DNA of 64,000 nt from Allolucifera butyrica (GTDB lineage: Bacteria > Bacillota > Negativicutes > Sporomusales > UPPP01). The position numbers and the translations under genes were made by a program. The notes under the pieces are model-generated. The model searched no databases, had not been told where the DNA came from, and saw only the letters and a list, made by a program, of their open reading frames with translations. The stretch lies in contig NZ_UPPP01000061.1 in the NCBI RefSeq assembly GCF_900476375.1, positions 1-64,000 on the forward strand, written 5' to 3'. This document shows, piece by piece, positions 7,537-16,286 of this stretch. The stretch's first letter is position 1. Each line of letters begins with the position of its first letter.

Positions 7537-7977
7537 GTGGCGGAGGTAAAGGTACCTTTTGAAATAGGCGATACTTGCGAATTTACAAAGACTGTTAGTG
7601 AATCTGACGTATATGGTTTTGCAGGCATTACAGGCGATTTTAGCCAAATGCATACGAATGAAGCATTTATGCAGAAAACAATGTACAAGACGAGAATTGT
7701 CCATGGTGTGTTGTCTTTTGCTTTTGGTTCAACGGCATCGACGTTGATTCAACTACAAGCAAAGTCGCCGATTCCTTCTGTGTCATACGGCTATGATCGT
7801 TTACGGTTTATTAAACCTGTATTCATCGGCGATACATTGACAGCCAAATATACTATAACTGAGGTTGATAACGAAAAGTTGAAATCGGTTGCGAAGGTAG
7901 AAGTATTTAATCAACATGGTGATATTGTAGTAGCTGCGAATCATATTTTAAAGTTCTTTCCGTTGGAGGATGCGTAG
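7537..7977 (+). CDS. MaoC family (R)-enoyl-CoA hydratase/dehydratase
   Basis: A 146-residue hot-dog protein of the MaoC family, which adds water to or removes it from acyl-CoA substrates. The hydratase-2 motif is present as ITGDFSQMHTNEAF with the catalytic pair D34 and H39. The PVFIGDTLTAKYTI segment is the usual second half of the fold. GTG 7537 is taken as start because AAAGGGG lies 8 bases before it; the earlier in-frame GTG at 7528 overlaps that site. Its position after the CoA-transferase suggests it works on the CoA ester that enzyme forms. Confidence 0.87.
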   Translation: MAEVKVPFEIGDTCEFTKTVSESDVYGFAGITGDFSQMHTNEAFMQKTMYKTRIVHGVLSFAFGSTASTLIQLQAKSPIPSVSYGYDRLRFIKPVFIGDTLTAKYTITEVDNEKLKSVAKVEVFNQHGDIVVAANHILKFFPLEDA

Positions 7978-8003
7978 TATACCCTTATCAATGAGGTGAA
8001 ACA

Positions 8004-8942
8004 ATGAAAATTTGTTTGTTAGGTGCAGGAGCATTAGGTTCAACGTTTGGCGGAACGTTGGCTGAGGCAGGAAATGAAGTTTATCTAGTGGATATTTTTA
8101 AGCCTTATGTAGAAGCTGTTAATAAGAGAGGCTTGATTTTTGCTGATGAACCGGATACGGTAGTAAGGGTTCCGGCATTTGAGAACACTAAATCTCTGGA
8201 TGTTGTTGATTTCGTAATTGTCTTGGTGAAATCCTTTGCAACGCGTGAAGTCATTAATTCGGCTAAGAACATTATTGGTGATCATACGGTCGTGATGTCT
8301 TTGCAAAATGGTTTTGGCAATGAAAATATGATTGCTGATGTTATCGGTTCGGATAAGGTTGTCTCCGGGAAAACTTATGTCGGCGGTGGCATGCTTGATG
8401 TTGGCTATGTTCGGCGAACTATTAAGAATAAGATGACCTATATAGGGGAATTGACCGGTAAAAAAACCGAACGGATTCAAAAGATTGCCGATGTGTTAAA
8501 TGCTGCTGGCATGATGACAGAAGTATCCGATAATATTATGGGTCTGATATGGGACAAATTACTGATCAATGCGGCTACTGGTGCGTTAACTGCGATTACA
8601 GGCTTACCATATGGTCCGATTTATCAGGATGAAAGTATTCCTGAAATTAAGCAGGTTGGGATGGCAGTTATTCGGGAAGGTATTGCTGTGGCTCATAAGA
8701 AAAACATTCGTCTAAAAACAGAGGATGTGGAAAAGATTTGGTATATGGCTGCAGAGAATCTGCCATATGAATTTAAAACATCTATGCTGCAGAGTTTTGA
8801 ACGTAAGATGAAAACCGAAATTGATTACTTTAATGGTGCTATTGCTCGTGAAGGAGATAAGTTTGGTGTAGAGACCCCGATAAATAAAACGCTGGTAGCC
8901 TGTGTTAAGGGAATTGAATACAGGATGTTTAATAAAAAATAA
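8004..8942 (+). CDS. ketopantoate reductase family (PanE/ApbA) dehydrogenase
   Basis: A 312-residue NAD(P)-dependent oxidoreductase of the PanE/ApbA family. The Rossmann motif GAGALG is at residues 7-12, the SLQNGFGNEN segment supplies the conserved Asn, and WDKLLINAA carries the likely catalytic Lys. True PanE makes pantoate, but no other pantothenate gene is nearby. Family members in catabolic operons reduce or oxidise other 2-oxo/2-hydroxy acids, so the substrate is uncertain. GAGGTG precedes the ATG. It is the last gene of the operon, 26 bases after the MaoC gene, and a strong terminator follows. Confidence 0.85.
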   Translation: MKICLLGAGALGSTFGGTLAEAGNEVYLVDIFKPYVEAVNKRGLIFADEPDTVVRVPAFENTKSLDVVDFVIVLVKSFATREVINSAKNIIGDHTVVMSLQNGFGNENMIADVIGSDKVVSGKTYVGGGMLDVGYVRRTIKNKMTYIGELTGKKTERIQKIADVLNAAGMMTEVSDNIMGLIWDKLLINAATGALTAITGLPYGPIYQDESIPEIKQVGMAVIREGIAVAHKKNIRLKTEDVEKIWYMAAENLPYEFKTSMLQSFERKMKTEIDYFNGAIAREGDKFGVETPINKTLVACVKGIEYRMFNKK

Positions 8943-9002
8943 TTTTACCCCTCTCTCTCATTTACTTAACATAATAGATATTATCGGACGTTGGTGGTGG
9001 AG

Positions 9003-9045
9003 AAAAAAATGAACCCGTGCGTGTATGTTAGGGTTCATTTTTTTT
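9003..9045. terminator. bidirectional terminator between convergent halves
   Basis: AAAAAAATGAACCC pairs perfectly with GGGTTCATTTTTTT (14 bp, 14-base loop), with runs of T on both strands. It ends the + strand operon, and its far arm contains the stop codon of the - strand VanW gene. Confidence 0.9.
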
Positions 9046-10426
9046 GTATTGCTTTTGTTCCAATTCTTATTATCCGGTCAACCGGTTTAAATTCATCTGT
9101 AGCAAGAAACTCCCGGCTGATCTCTTTGCCGTTTAGCGACTTAATCCGATAGGTGGTTACCAAAAATCCTTTTTGGCCTTCGGATTCAATAATTTGTTTT
9201 CCTAATTCCAAATTAGGATCTTGTTTTATGACCGTATTGGGTTCCAAAACTTTTTTTGTAGTCGCTGCAACGTGAATTTCGGGCGAATTGGGTTTTGGGT
9301 GGCCCAAAACATAAAAGGTAACCTGATTATCGGTGACTTCATTGGTGATATAGATATTATTTGGTAAATTGTTGGCAAAAACAAAGTCAATTAAATGATC
9401 GGCTACGGTAGCATCCTGGCCAACCGGTACATACCCGGGTGGATGAAAATGAGAAGTCCGTTCCAGAATTTTGAGATCAGCCAACAGGACCGCATTATAA
9501 AGGGTACTGCTTATCTGGCAGACTCCGCCGCCCCAATCCGGCACAAGGTTGCCGTCAATGAAGACAGGAGCCTCTTTGTAGCCATTTTGCGGCGAACGAA
9601 GCCCTACCTGAGTATTAAAGGAAAATTTTTGACGAGGCCGCAACAAAACGCTATGAATCCTCTTTGCCGCCAGGCGAATATTTTGGTCCCGGTTGTTGTC
9701 CGAGGGGTCAAACTGCGTGGTATAAGATGCAATAACCCCATCAATGTTGGCAAGGTCTTTCGCGGTTATCTGAGGAGTGGTCTCCTGCACGATAAGAGGA
9801 ACGCTGGCATAGAGATCACTGTGGAGCTTGCCTAGAGCTGCCGCGACCGTTTTGGAGATATCGACTTTTCGGCCGGTCACTTCGGAAATTACATTGATTA
9901 CAGTGCCATTTTGGCTTTGTTTTATGCGCGCATCCTGCGCCGGACGGTCTATTGAATTGGCAATGCCGGTTAGAATATGCACAAGTTTATCTTTATTATA
10001 TGATAACGGTAAGGAAATCTGGTAGCCCTGATTTAAGGTCAGATAACGCTGCAGCAGGCGATGAATGATATTACCGTTTCTGCCGACATCATAGGCGCCC
10101 AAGGCAAGGTTATGAGCATCAATGGTCAGATCAAAATTTTGTGGCGTAATCGGCCATTGTTGCTTATTATACGTAAATAGGATGACGGGACGATCCCAAT
10201 ACTGCTGAAAATGGTCCCGGATTTTCTGTTCGGCAGCATCGACGGATAAACCGCCTACCGGGATCCCCCCCACCGTGACACCTTGATAAATTTCGTCGGT
10301 CATCATAAATGCACTCATGGTGGCAAATAAACTAACAGAACTAAACAGAATAATAAAGCCTAAAAAAACAATCAAATTGCTTACACGTTTAGATATTTGA
10401 ATCTGCACAGCCGAGCACACTTCCAA
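9035..10426 (-). CDS. VanW family protein with G5 domain
   Basis: A membrane-anchored envelope protein of up to 463 residues. A transmembrane helix lies near residues 17-40, followed by a peptidoglycan-binding-like region (GVTVGGIPVGGLSVDAAEQKI). The VanW domain in the middle has FNTQVGLRSPQNGYKEAP and WGGGVCQISSTLYNA. A G5-like domain closes the protein (VTTYRIKSLNGKEISREF...). Related proteins such as YoaR are thought to act at the cell wall; the VanW activity is not known. The start is unsure: TTG 10426 has no good ribosome binding site, and GTG 10408, just before the helix, is an alternative. Confidence 0.85.
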   Translation of the reverse strand: MEVCSAVQIQISKRVSNLIVFLGFIILFSSVSLFATMSAFMMTDEIYQGVTVGGIPVGGLSVDAAEQKIRDHFQQYWDRPVILFTYNKQQWPITPQNFDLTIDAHNLALGAYDVGRNGNIIHRLLQRYLTLNQGYQISLPLSYNKDKLVHILTGIANSIDRPAQDARIKQSQNGTVINVISEVTGRKVDISKTVAAALGKLHSDLYASVPLIVQETTPQITAKDLANIDGVIASYTTQFDPSDNNRDQNIRLAAKRIHSVLLRPRQKFSFNTQVGLRSPQNGYKEAPVFIDGNLVPDWGGGVCQISSTLYNAVLLADLKILERTSHFHPPGYVPVGQDATVADHLIDFVFANNLPNNIYITNEVTDNQVTFYVLGHPKPNSPEIHVAATTKKVLEPNTVIKQDPNLELGKQIIESEGQKGFLVTTYRIKSLNGKEISREFLATDEFKPVDRIIRIGTKAIQKK

Positions 10427-10465
10427 TCAAGGCATAGATTAATATTATATTACTAGTGTTGCTGT

Positions 10466-11251
10466 TTACTGAGTGCTCATCGACAGTTCTACCAATTTTC
10501 CCGCTAATTTCGCTTTTTGTAATACCTCTTCCGTGATTTCACCACCCTGCTCAACAATAACCACACCGTGATCCGTTTCAATCCGGCGACTGGCTTTTTT
10601 GCCTACCAGAAATTTGCGATGCCGCTCGTCAAATTTTTTGGCGGAATCATCCGTTGGTTGTTCCGGCTGGCTAGGCTCCACCGGAGCGGAATCCGGCGTA
10701 GTGGCAGTTTCTGCCGGTACAGCTTTTACTTCGGCGGGCTTTGTTACGATAGCGGAGGCCGGTTTGTTGTGGTCCTGGGCTGGTTCATCGGCAGGGGCAG
10801 TAATAACGAGTACACTTTTACCAAATGTTACAATGCGCTGTGACGGAATCTGAACGATATTGCCGCTGATTTCTTCAATTTCACAGGCAGAAATTTTTCC
10901 CGCATCATCAATAATAAATTCAGTTACTTTTCCTGTGATCTGACCGGTTTTGGTTAAAACCTTAGTGCCGATAATTTTGACCTCTTCTGCTAATAACTGT
11001 TCCAGTTCAGGAACATCATGAATGTCCAGCAGGCTATTACCGGCCTCTACCGTTACAGCATACTCACCAATGCTGATAATTGCCGTATAAGGCAGCAGCT
11101 TGGCGCCAAGATACCATTTGCCGTCATCAATCAAAAGTGCGGCAACAGTGCCTTCGCCGGGATTGATGACAAGGTCTTTTACGGTGCCAAGCTCGCTACC
11201 CTCACTGATACTGACAACAGATAACCCCAAAATCGATTCGCTTTTTTTCAT
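10466..11251 (-). CDS. PRC-barrel domain protein (two barrels)
   Basis: A 261-residue soluble protein with two PRC-barrel-like units: residues 1-75 (ILGLSVVSISEGSELGTVKDLVINP) and about 85-155 (GTKVLTKTGQITGKVTEFIID). A low-complexity Pro/Ala/Glu linker runs from 155 to 205, followed by a charged tail. PRC barrels mediate protein or RNA contacts in photosynthetic reaction centres, RimM and sporulation proteins of the YlmC/YrrD type. AGGAGG precedes the ATG. It lies between the VanW and TPR genes in the same direction. No specific partner can be named. Confidence 0.8.
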   Translation of the reverse strand: MKKSESILGLSVVSISEGSELGTVKDLVINPGEGTVAALLIDDGKWYLGAKLLPYTAIISIGEYAVTVEAGNSLLDIHDVPELEQLLAEEVKIIGTKVLTKTGQITGKVTEFIIDDAGKISACEIEEISGNIVQIPSQRIVTFGKSVLVITAPADEPAQDHNKPASAIVTKPAEVKAVPAETATTPDSAPVEPSQPEQPTDDSAKKFDERHRKFLVGKKASRRIETDHGVVIVEQGGEITEEVLQKAKLAGKLVELSMSTQ

Positions 11252-11301
11252 TGTAGATAGCCCTCCTATTTATTATATAAATAAAAGCATAAATTGAAGT
11301 T

Positions 11302-12384
11302 TCATGTCAGATTGCGCCATTCGTGAAATTCTTCATCAATTTCTTTAAATATGGCCGGTGGAATATCCTGATAAGGTATAAGACCAAGACGATGCTGTAA
11401 TAATGTATTTTTAATAATTCGCAGATAGGCAATCGTATTAACAAACTCCGTTTCGATACTGTCTGCATTTTTTGACCCGGGCAGGTTTCTGCCGTCGGAA
11501 AGCACTGTAATGGCTTCGTCGTAAGCACCTTTATTTTTCAAAATATTAGCAATTTCCATAACTAAATAAGGTGCAACCTCATCACTTTTGTGGAGCTGGA
11601 GGGCCTTTTGGAAGGCCGCAAGAGCCTGCAGGTCATTGTGCTGTTCTTTTTGGGTAAAAGCATAAGCAAGCAGATCATCCAGTGAGTTTAGTCCGGCTTC
11701 CTCGATGATAACATTCATAACATACTCCTCAGCAGGGGCTTCTGAAGTAATAAAGACTGGAGACGAAGCCCCTTTTTCTTTTACTTCCTCATTTAATTCT
11801 AATTCTAATTCCGCGGCGACGTCTGCTGCCGCTTCCTCTTCTGATGCGGCAATGAGCTCCAGAACGTCAGCCGGTACTGCACAGTCAATAATAGAATCAC
11901 AATCGTCCTCTTCGCTGCTAGCCGGCAATAAGGCTGTATTTTGTTCGGCGATCGCAAGTTCGGCTGGGAAAGATGCTGCCGTTTCAGTTTGTTCCTGAAT
12001 GAGGTCGGAGTTTACTTCTGCTATTGCCGGGGGTTGCTCCGTAAGCCCAGTTTTTTCAATTATAAAGGAGAAAGAAGCCTCATTATGTATATCAAGATCA
12101 AGAATTATTTCCTTCTGGCTTTGCCGGGTTTGGGCAACATCGTCGAAATAAGCAATCAGGTAAGCGAAAATAACGGCAAAAACAGCCAAAACCACAATGG
12201 TACCGGCCAGGCCGGCAAAGCCTACGACAACACGCGGTAAGACAATGCTGAGAAGCAGGGAACAAAGGGCGCACAAAACTAAAGGCCTAAGGCATAATTT
12301 AAGTCCCAGCAAATTATTGGCCACTTTAAATATAATAAAAGTGGTGACAGTGAGAGTAATAAAAATGACTGCTATGTATTCCAC
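11302..12384 (-). CDS. membrane-anchored acidic protein with TPR-like helices
   Basis: I do not recognise this 360-residue protein by name. Residues 1-85 hold about three hydrophobic helices. Residues 95-220 form a very acidic linker rich in Glu and Ala. From about 225 a TPR-like pair of helices is visible (LDDLLAYAFTQKEQHNDLQALAAFQKAL and ANILKNKGAYDEAITVLSDG). This suggests a membrane-bound scaffold facing the cytoplasm. The start is GTG, preceded by GGTGGG. It is followed by the PRC-barrel gene 50 bases downstream. Confidence 0.7.
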   Translation of the reverse strand: MEYIAVIFITLTVTTFIIFKVANNLLGLKLCLRPLVLCALCSLLLSIVLPRVVVGFAGLAGTIVVLAVFAVIFAYLIAYFDDVAQTRQSQKEIILDLDIHNEASFSFIIEKTGLTEQPPAIAEVNSDLIQEQTETAASFPAELAIAEQNTALLPASSEEDDCDSIIDCAVPADVLELIAASEEEAAADVAAELELELNEEVKEKGASSPVFITSEAPAEEYVMNVIIEEAGLNSLDDLLAYAFTQKEQHNDLQALAAFQKALQLHKSDEVAPYLVMEIANILKNKGAYDEAITVLSDGRNLPGSKNADSIETEFVNTIAYLRIIKNTLLQHRLGLIPYQDIPPAIFKEIDEEFHEWRNLT

Positions 12385-12491
12385 AGAATCCCACCAAAAT
12401 AAAACTTTTCTAAATTTTTATTCGACATACTTGGCATATTTCCTGTCACCTTTTCAAAGATTATGCCAATTCCTTTAATTTTTGGTCGAAT

Positions 12492-13745
12492 TTATTTATT
12501 GTGTTGCATAGCCAGAATTTCAGCCGCAGCGCCCATAATGCCTACTACGGTATGTTCGAAGGTTAACCCGCCTTGTAAATAAACAGCATACGGCGGCCGC
12601 AACGGACCATCCGCGCTTAGCTCAATGGATGCGCCTTGGACAAAAGTGCCGCCCGCCATAATAACCTGATCAGAATATCCCGGCATAGGACTTGGCTCCG
12701 GCCGCACATGGGCATCAACGGGAGAATATTTTTGCAGGCCCCGGCAAAAAGCCACCATTTTTTCCGGTGACCCTAATTCAATGGCTTGAATGATATCATC
12801 ACGCCGGTCCTCAGGTCGTGGTGAAACAGGATATCCCAGCAGGGAAAAGAAAGCAGCCGCAAAGATAGCCCCTTTTACCGCCTGGGCCACTACATGGGGA
12901 GCCATAAATAACCCCTGGTAAAGCAGACGGTTATCCGCCAGGGATGCTCCCAGCTCACTGCCGATTCCCGGTGCCGTCAACCGGCAGGCAGCCAGTTCAA
13001 CCAGCTCACGCCGGCCGGTAATATAGCCACCGGTTGGGGCAAGCCCTCCCCCGGGATTTTTAATTAGCGATCCGGCCATAATATCGGCGCCGACTGCCGT
13101 TGGTTCCGCTTCGGCAACGAATTCGCCGTAGCAATTATCGACAAAACAGATGCAATCGGGTTTGACACTTTTAATTTGCTCACATGCGCGCTTAATCGTT
13201 TGTAAGCTTAAAGCCTGACGCATGCTATAGCCCCGGGAACGCTGAATTAGTACCATTCTGGTAGCAGGCTTAAGCATGGTTTGAATTTGAGAGAAATGGA
13301 TGCCATTTTCGCGTAAGGGCATTTCCGCATAACTTATACCAAAATCTAGTAATGAGCCTGGTGAACGCCGCGGATAGCCGATTACGGTCTGCATGGTATC
13401 ATAGGGTGCTCCGGTTATTGACAACAGTTCGTCGCCAGGCCGCAAAATCCCGAACAATACGGCGGCAAGAGCATGGGTGCCCGATACGAATTGTGTTCGG
13501 ACCAAAGCCTGTTCAGAGCCGCAAAGATCAGCCCAGATCATCTCCAGTTTGTTCCGTCCGGCATCGGAGTAGGCGTAGCCGGTAGTCGTCCGAAAGTGAT
13601 AATCCGAAACCTGATGTTTACGGAACGTATCTAATACTTTTAACGTATTTGCTTCGGCGATTTTATCGACTGACGCCAATAAGGGAGCGGTCTCTCTAAA
13701 GGCTTTGTCACGAATCGCCAGAATTTCATCCGGAAAATTATACAT
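12492..13745 (-). CDS. methionine gamma-lyase family protein (YnbB type)
   Basis: A 417-residue PLP-dependent protein of the aluminium-resistance/YnbB group within the Cys/Met metabolism fold. The probable PLP lysine is in SLIKNPGGGLAPTGGY. FRTTTGYAYSDAGR and GTHALAAVLFGILRPGDELL line the expected cofactor pocket. The family is related to C-S lyases, but its natural substrate is unclear. ATG 13745 begins one base after the HflX stop codon, with AAGGGG placed 9 bases ahead; ATG 13754 inside hflX is less likely. The close coupling to hflX resembles the order hflX-ynbB in Bacillus. Confidence 0.85.
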   Translation of the reverse strand: MYNFPDEILAIRDKAFRETAPLLASVDKIAEANTLKVLDTFRKHQVSDYHFRTTTGYAYSDAGRNKLEMIWADLCGSEQALVRTQFVSGTHALAAVLFGILRPGDELLSITGAPYDTMQTVIGYPRRSPGSLLDFGISYAEMPLRENGIHFSQIQTMLKPATRMVLIQRSRGYSMRQALSLQTIKRACEQIKSVKPDCICFVDNCYGEFVAEAEPTAVGADIMAGSLIKNPGGGLAPTGGYITGRRELVELAACRLTAPGIGSELGASLADNRLLYQGLFMAPHVVAQAVKGAIFAAAFFSLLGYPVSPRPEDRRDDIIQAIELGSPEKMVAFCRGLQKYSPVDAHVRPEPSPMPGYSDQVIMAGGTFVQGASIELSADGPLRPPYAVYLQGGLTFEHTVVGIMGAAAEILAMQHNK

Positions 13746-13746
13746 T

Positions 13747-15549
13747 TTATTCATCCCCTTGTAAAACATAAGTCTGGTAAAAATCAATCATGGCTAGCGG
13801 CAGGGAAACTATGACCCGGATCCCTTCGGGACAATATTGCACTTTGTGGACAGCCGCATTTTTGTAGAGAGTGGCCAGAAGGCCGCTCTGATCATAGGGT
13901 AACAGCAATTCGCGCTTTTGCTGTTGTTTATTGGTATATAAGTATTCCTGAACCATTTGCAGCAATCGTTCGATTCCCTGCCCCGAAAGAGCGGATATGC
14001 CGACGCTGTTATCCTGGCGCAACAGGCGCTCAAGCTGGTAAGGGCTGTCAATGCTGTCAATTTTATTAAAGGCGGTAATGACCGGCTTGGTGTCGGCCTG
14101 CAGTTCTTTCAAAACTTGAAAAACCGCTTCGGTTTGCCGCTGGTATCCGGGATGGGCGGCATCCACAACATGAATTAACAGGTCTGACTGAACTACTTCT
14201 TCCAAGGTAGCGCGGAACGCGGCAATCAACTGATGCGGTAATTTCTGAATAAATCCTACCGTATCGGTGATTAGTATTTCCTGCCCATCCGGTAATACCG
14301 CCCGGCGTGTCGTCGGGTCCAGAGTGGCAAAAAGCTTGTCTTCCGCCATAACACCGGCAGCCGTTAACGCATTCAGCAGGGTTGATTTTCCCGCGTTGGT
14401 ATAGCCGACAAGAGCAACCGCAATCTTTTGTTCATTTTGCCTTCTTTGACGGTGTAGAGTTCGTTGCTGTTTTAATTCTTCGATTGCCTTTTCAATTTCG
14501 GCAATTCGGGAACGGATACGCCGTCTGTCGATTTCCAGCTTGGTTTCACCCGGACCGCGGGTGCCAATTCCCCCTCCCAGCCGGGACAAAACAAGTCCTT
14601 GGCCGCCCAGGCGGGGTAGATTATAGCGCATCTGAGCCAGCGCCACCTGCAATTTTCCTTCATAGGAGCGGGCCCGCTGGGCAAAAATATCTAAGATTAA
14701 TGCGGTACGGTCCAGGACTTTGATACCCAGGCTTTCTTCCAGATTCCGTTGTTGGGTGGGAGAAAGTTCATCATCGAAAATAATCATATTGGCCTGTTTC
14801 GTTTGTCGTAAAAACTTAATTTCTTCAATTTTGCCGCGTCCTAAATAATAGACTGGGTCCGGGCGGTCCCTCTTCTGCCAGACTTTACCGACGACAATGG
14901 CTCCGGCTGTTTGGGCCAACTGTTCCAGCTCATCCAAAGAAAGGCGGATGTCCTCTGTTTTAGTTTGCTCAATTCCTGCCAGTAACGCAGATTCTTTTTC
15001 GGCGATATGTACTGTATTCATTAATTCCGCGCGATGGTCTACCGACAAAAGCAATGCCGTAAAATCCGTTTTTATAAATTCATCAAGATTAACCGGCCCA
15101 ATATAATGTATATCAGTTTCATCTTCAATTATTTTCGTTATATAGGCATAACTGGCGTCAATCTTTCCTTCCGGGCCGGTACTAAGCGCAGCTATTAAGT
15201 CGAAGTGCATTTCCCGTAAGGAGGCTATATCCAGCTCACTTAACGCGCTGCTGCTATTGGGATGGGTATGGATGCACCGTATGCCGGACAATCTGTTTTG
15301 TCCTCTGCGGCCGTTTAGCTCCGGTAAGCCAACGGTGCGGATATCGCCGACGGCAACGCTGGTGACTCTGCCGTGGCGGTTAAGGTAAATGGCAATTTCA
15401 CGTTGTATTTGGTCCGAAATGGACAGTAACACTTGCGCTAAATCAAGCGTAATGATCTCGTTACGAGAAATTTCAAATTCATATAGGGTTTCTAACCTTT
15501 TTAGGATACTTTTCCGGATTCCAGTTATATCTCCATGTATTGTAGCCAA
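13747..15549 (-). CDS. hflX: GTPase HflX, long form with N-terminal JAMM-like domain
   Basis: A 600-residue GTPase that binds 50S ribosomal subunits and rescues stalled ribosomes. The HflX N-domain starts near residue 215 and the GTPase domain has GYTNAGKST at 382-390, DTVG and NKID. Residues 1-190 are an extension absent from the roughly 420-residue enterobacterial protein. It contains H94-T-H96-P, then S104 and D107, which fits the JAMM/JAB metalloprotease-like pattern HxHP-x6-SxxD; E51 is a candidate partner. TTG 15549 is the start, with GGGAGGTGG just before it. It is co-directional and nearly overlapping with the YnbB-type gene downstream. Confidence 0.93.
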   Translation of the reverse strand: MATIHGDITGIRKSILKRLETLYEFEISRNEIITLDLAQVLLSISDQIQREIAIYLNRHGRVTSVAVGDIRTVGLPELNGRRGQNRLSGIRCIHTHPNSSSALSELDIASLREMHFDLIAALSTGPEGKIDASYAYITKIIEDETDIHYIGPVNLDEFIKTDFTALLLSVDHRAELMNTVHIAEKESALLAGIEQTKTEDIRLSLDELEQLAQTAGAIVVGKVWQKRDRPDPVYYLGRGKIEEIKFLRQTKQANMIIFDDELSPTQQRNLEESLGIKVLDRTALILDIFAQRARSYEGKLQVALAQMRYNLPRLGGQGLVLSRLGGGIGTRGPGETKLEIDRRRIRSRIAEIEKAIEELKQQRTLHRQRRQNEQKIAVALVGYTNAGKSTLLNALTAAGVMAEDKLFATLDPTTRRAVLPDGQEILITDTVGFIQKLPHQLIAAFRATLEEVVQSDLLIHVVDAAHPGYQRQTEAVFQVLKELQADTKPVITAFNKIDSIDSPYQLERLLRQDNSVGISALSGQGIERLLQMVQEYLYTNKQQQKRELLLPYDQSGLLATLYKNAAVHKVQYCPEGIRVIVSLPLAMIDFYQTYVLQGDE

Positions 15550-15591
15550 ATTACCACCTCCCTGTGTAGATATATTTCCTAAAATAAAAGA

Positions 15592-15610
15592 AAGGCTACA
15601 AATTAGCCTT
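15592..15610 (-). terminator. terminator after the 100-residue membrane protein gene
   Basis: AAGGCTA and TAGCCTT form a 7-bp stem with a 5-base loop. On the - strand the stem is followed by a T-rich stretch, TCTTTTATTTT. It separates the SpoVK-type module from hflX. Confidence 0.7.
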
Positions 15611-15646
15611 ATTCAACAACGGCAGCATTGAAAAGAATTTTTGGCA

Positions 15647-15949
15647 TTAACTGTGAGCAATGCGGCTAATTAAAGCAATGGTAGTTATCAGGGAAACGAA
15701 TGAGGCTGCCAGTCGTACCCAATAAGCGGATGACCGGTAAAACGGAAAGAATCTCTTAACATTACCGGGATTAAATAATAACATACCAAAAAAAATTATA
15801 ACCGATAAAAGGAAAAAAGCAAACTTATTTTCCAGGAACCACATTGCGCCTAATAGGAAAATGAAAAAACTTCCCGTAGAAAAGGCAAAGAAGCGTTTCA
15901 AAAAAATTTGCGAGGTTTTTTGCTTGCGCATTCGCCGGGAAATGTCCAC
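15647..15949 (-). CDS. small membrane protein, unknown function
   Basis: A 100-residue protein that I do not recognise. A basic N-terminus (MDISRRMRKQKTSQ) is followed by about three hydrophobic helices near residues 22-40, 43-60 and 75-95. The start is GTG with GGAGGG 7 bases before it. It lies about 100 bases downstream of the SpoVK/GTPase module in the same direction and ahead of a terminator, so it may be the last gene of that transcript. Confidence 0.6.
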   Translation of the reverse strand: MDISRRMRKQKTSQIFLKRFFAFSTGSFFIFLLGAMWFLENKFAFFLLSVIIFFGMLLFNPGNVKRFFPFYRSSAYWVRLAASFVSLITTIALISRIAHS

Positions 15950-16052
15950 CCTGCATCCCTCCCCTGCTATTATGTTTATTATGAATGAACGATTCCACTT
16001 TTATTCATCAGAAGCCTGTCCGCTCCTTTAGCCAGCCATGCCTGCAGGCTGG

Positions 16053-16286
16053 TTAAGGACGATTGGGCGACGAATGCTGTGGGATTTCATCAACCGGTTC
16101 GGCTATATGGTCTGATTCATAACTGCCACAGATTAGGCAAAAACCTGCTTCTAATGATTTTTGCCGTAAAAGTAACGGGGTAGTTGCCAGGCCTTGTTTA
16201 TAGCCGGACTGTTTTCCTTGATGCTTGCCCAGTATATATCCCAAAAGGAAGAACGCCAGTAAAAAAATAGCTATTTCAAGATTCAT
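16053..16286 (-). CDS. small membrane-anchored CxxC protein
   Basis: A 77-residue protein with an N-terminal transmembrane helix (about residues 3-18), a Lys/Gln/Gly-rich segment (GKHQGKQSGYKQG) and a CLIC pair near residue 50 that could bind metal or form a disulfide. No known family. It overlaps the preceding gene by 4 bases (ATGA), so translation is coupled to the DDxxD membrane protein. An inverted repeat, CCAGCC/GGCTGG, follows its stop codon. Confidence 0.6.
   Translation of the reverse strand: MNLEIAIFLLAFFLLGYILGKHQGKQSGYKQGLATTPLLLRQKSLEAGFCLICGSYESDHIAEPVDEIPQHSSPNRP

Noticed and set aside
16030-16055. Inverted repeat CCAGCC/GGCTGG after the 77-residue protein as a terminator
   Set aside because: No T run follows on either strand, so termination is not supported.
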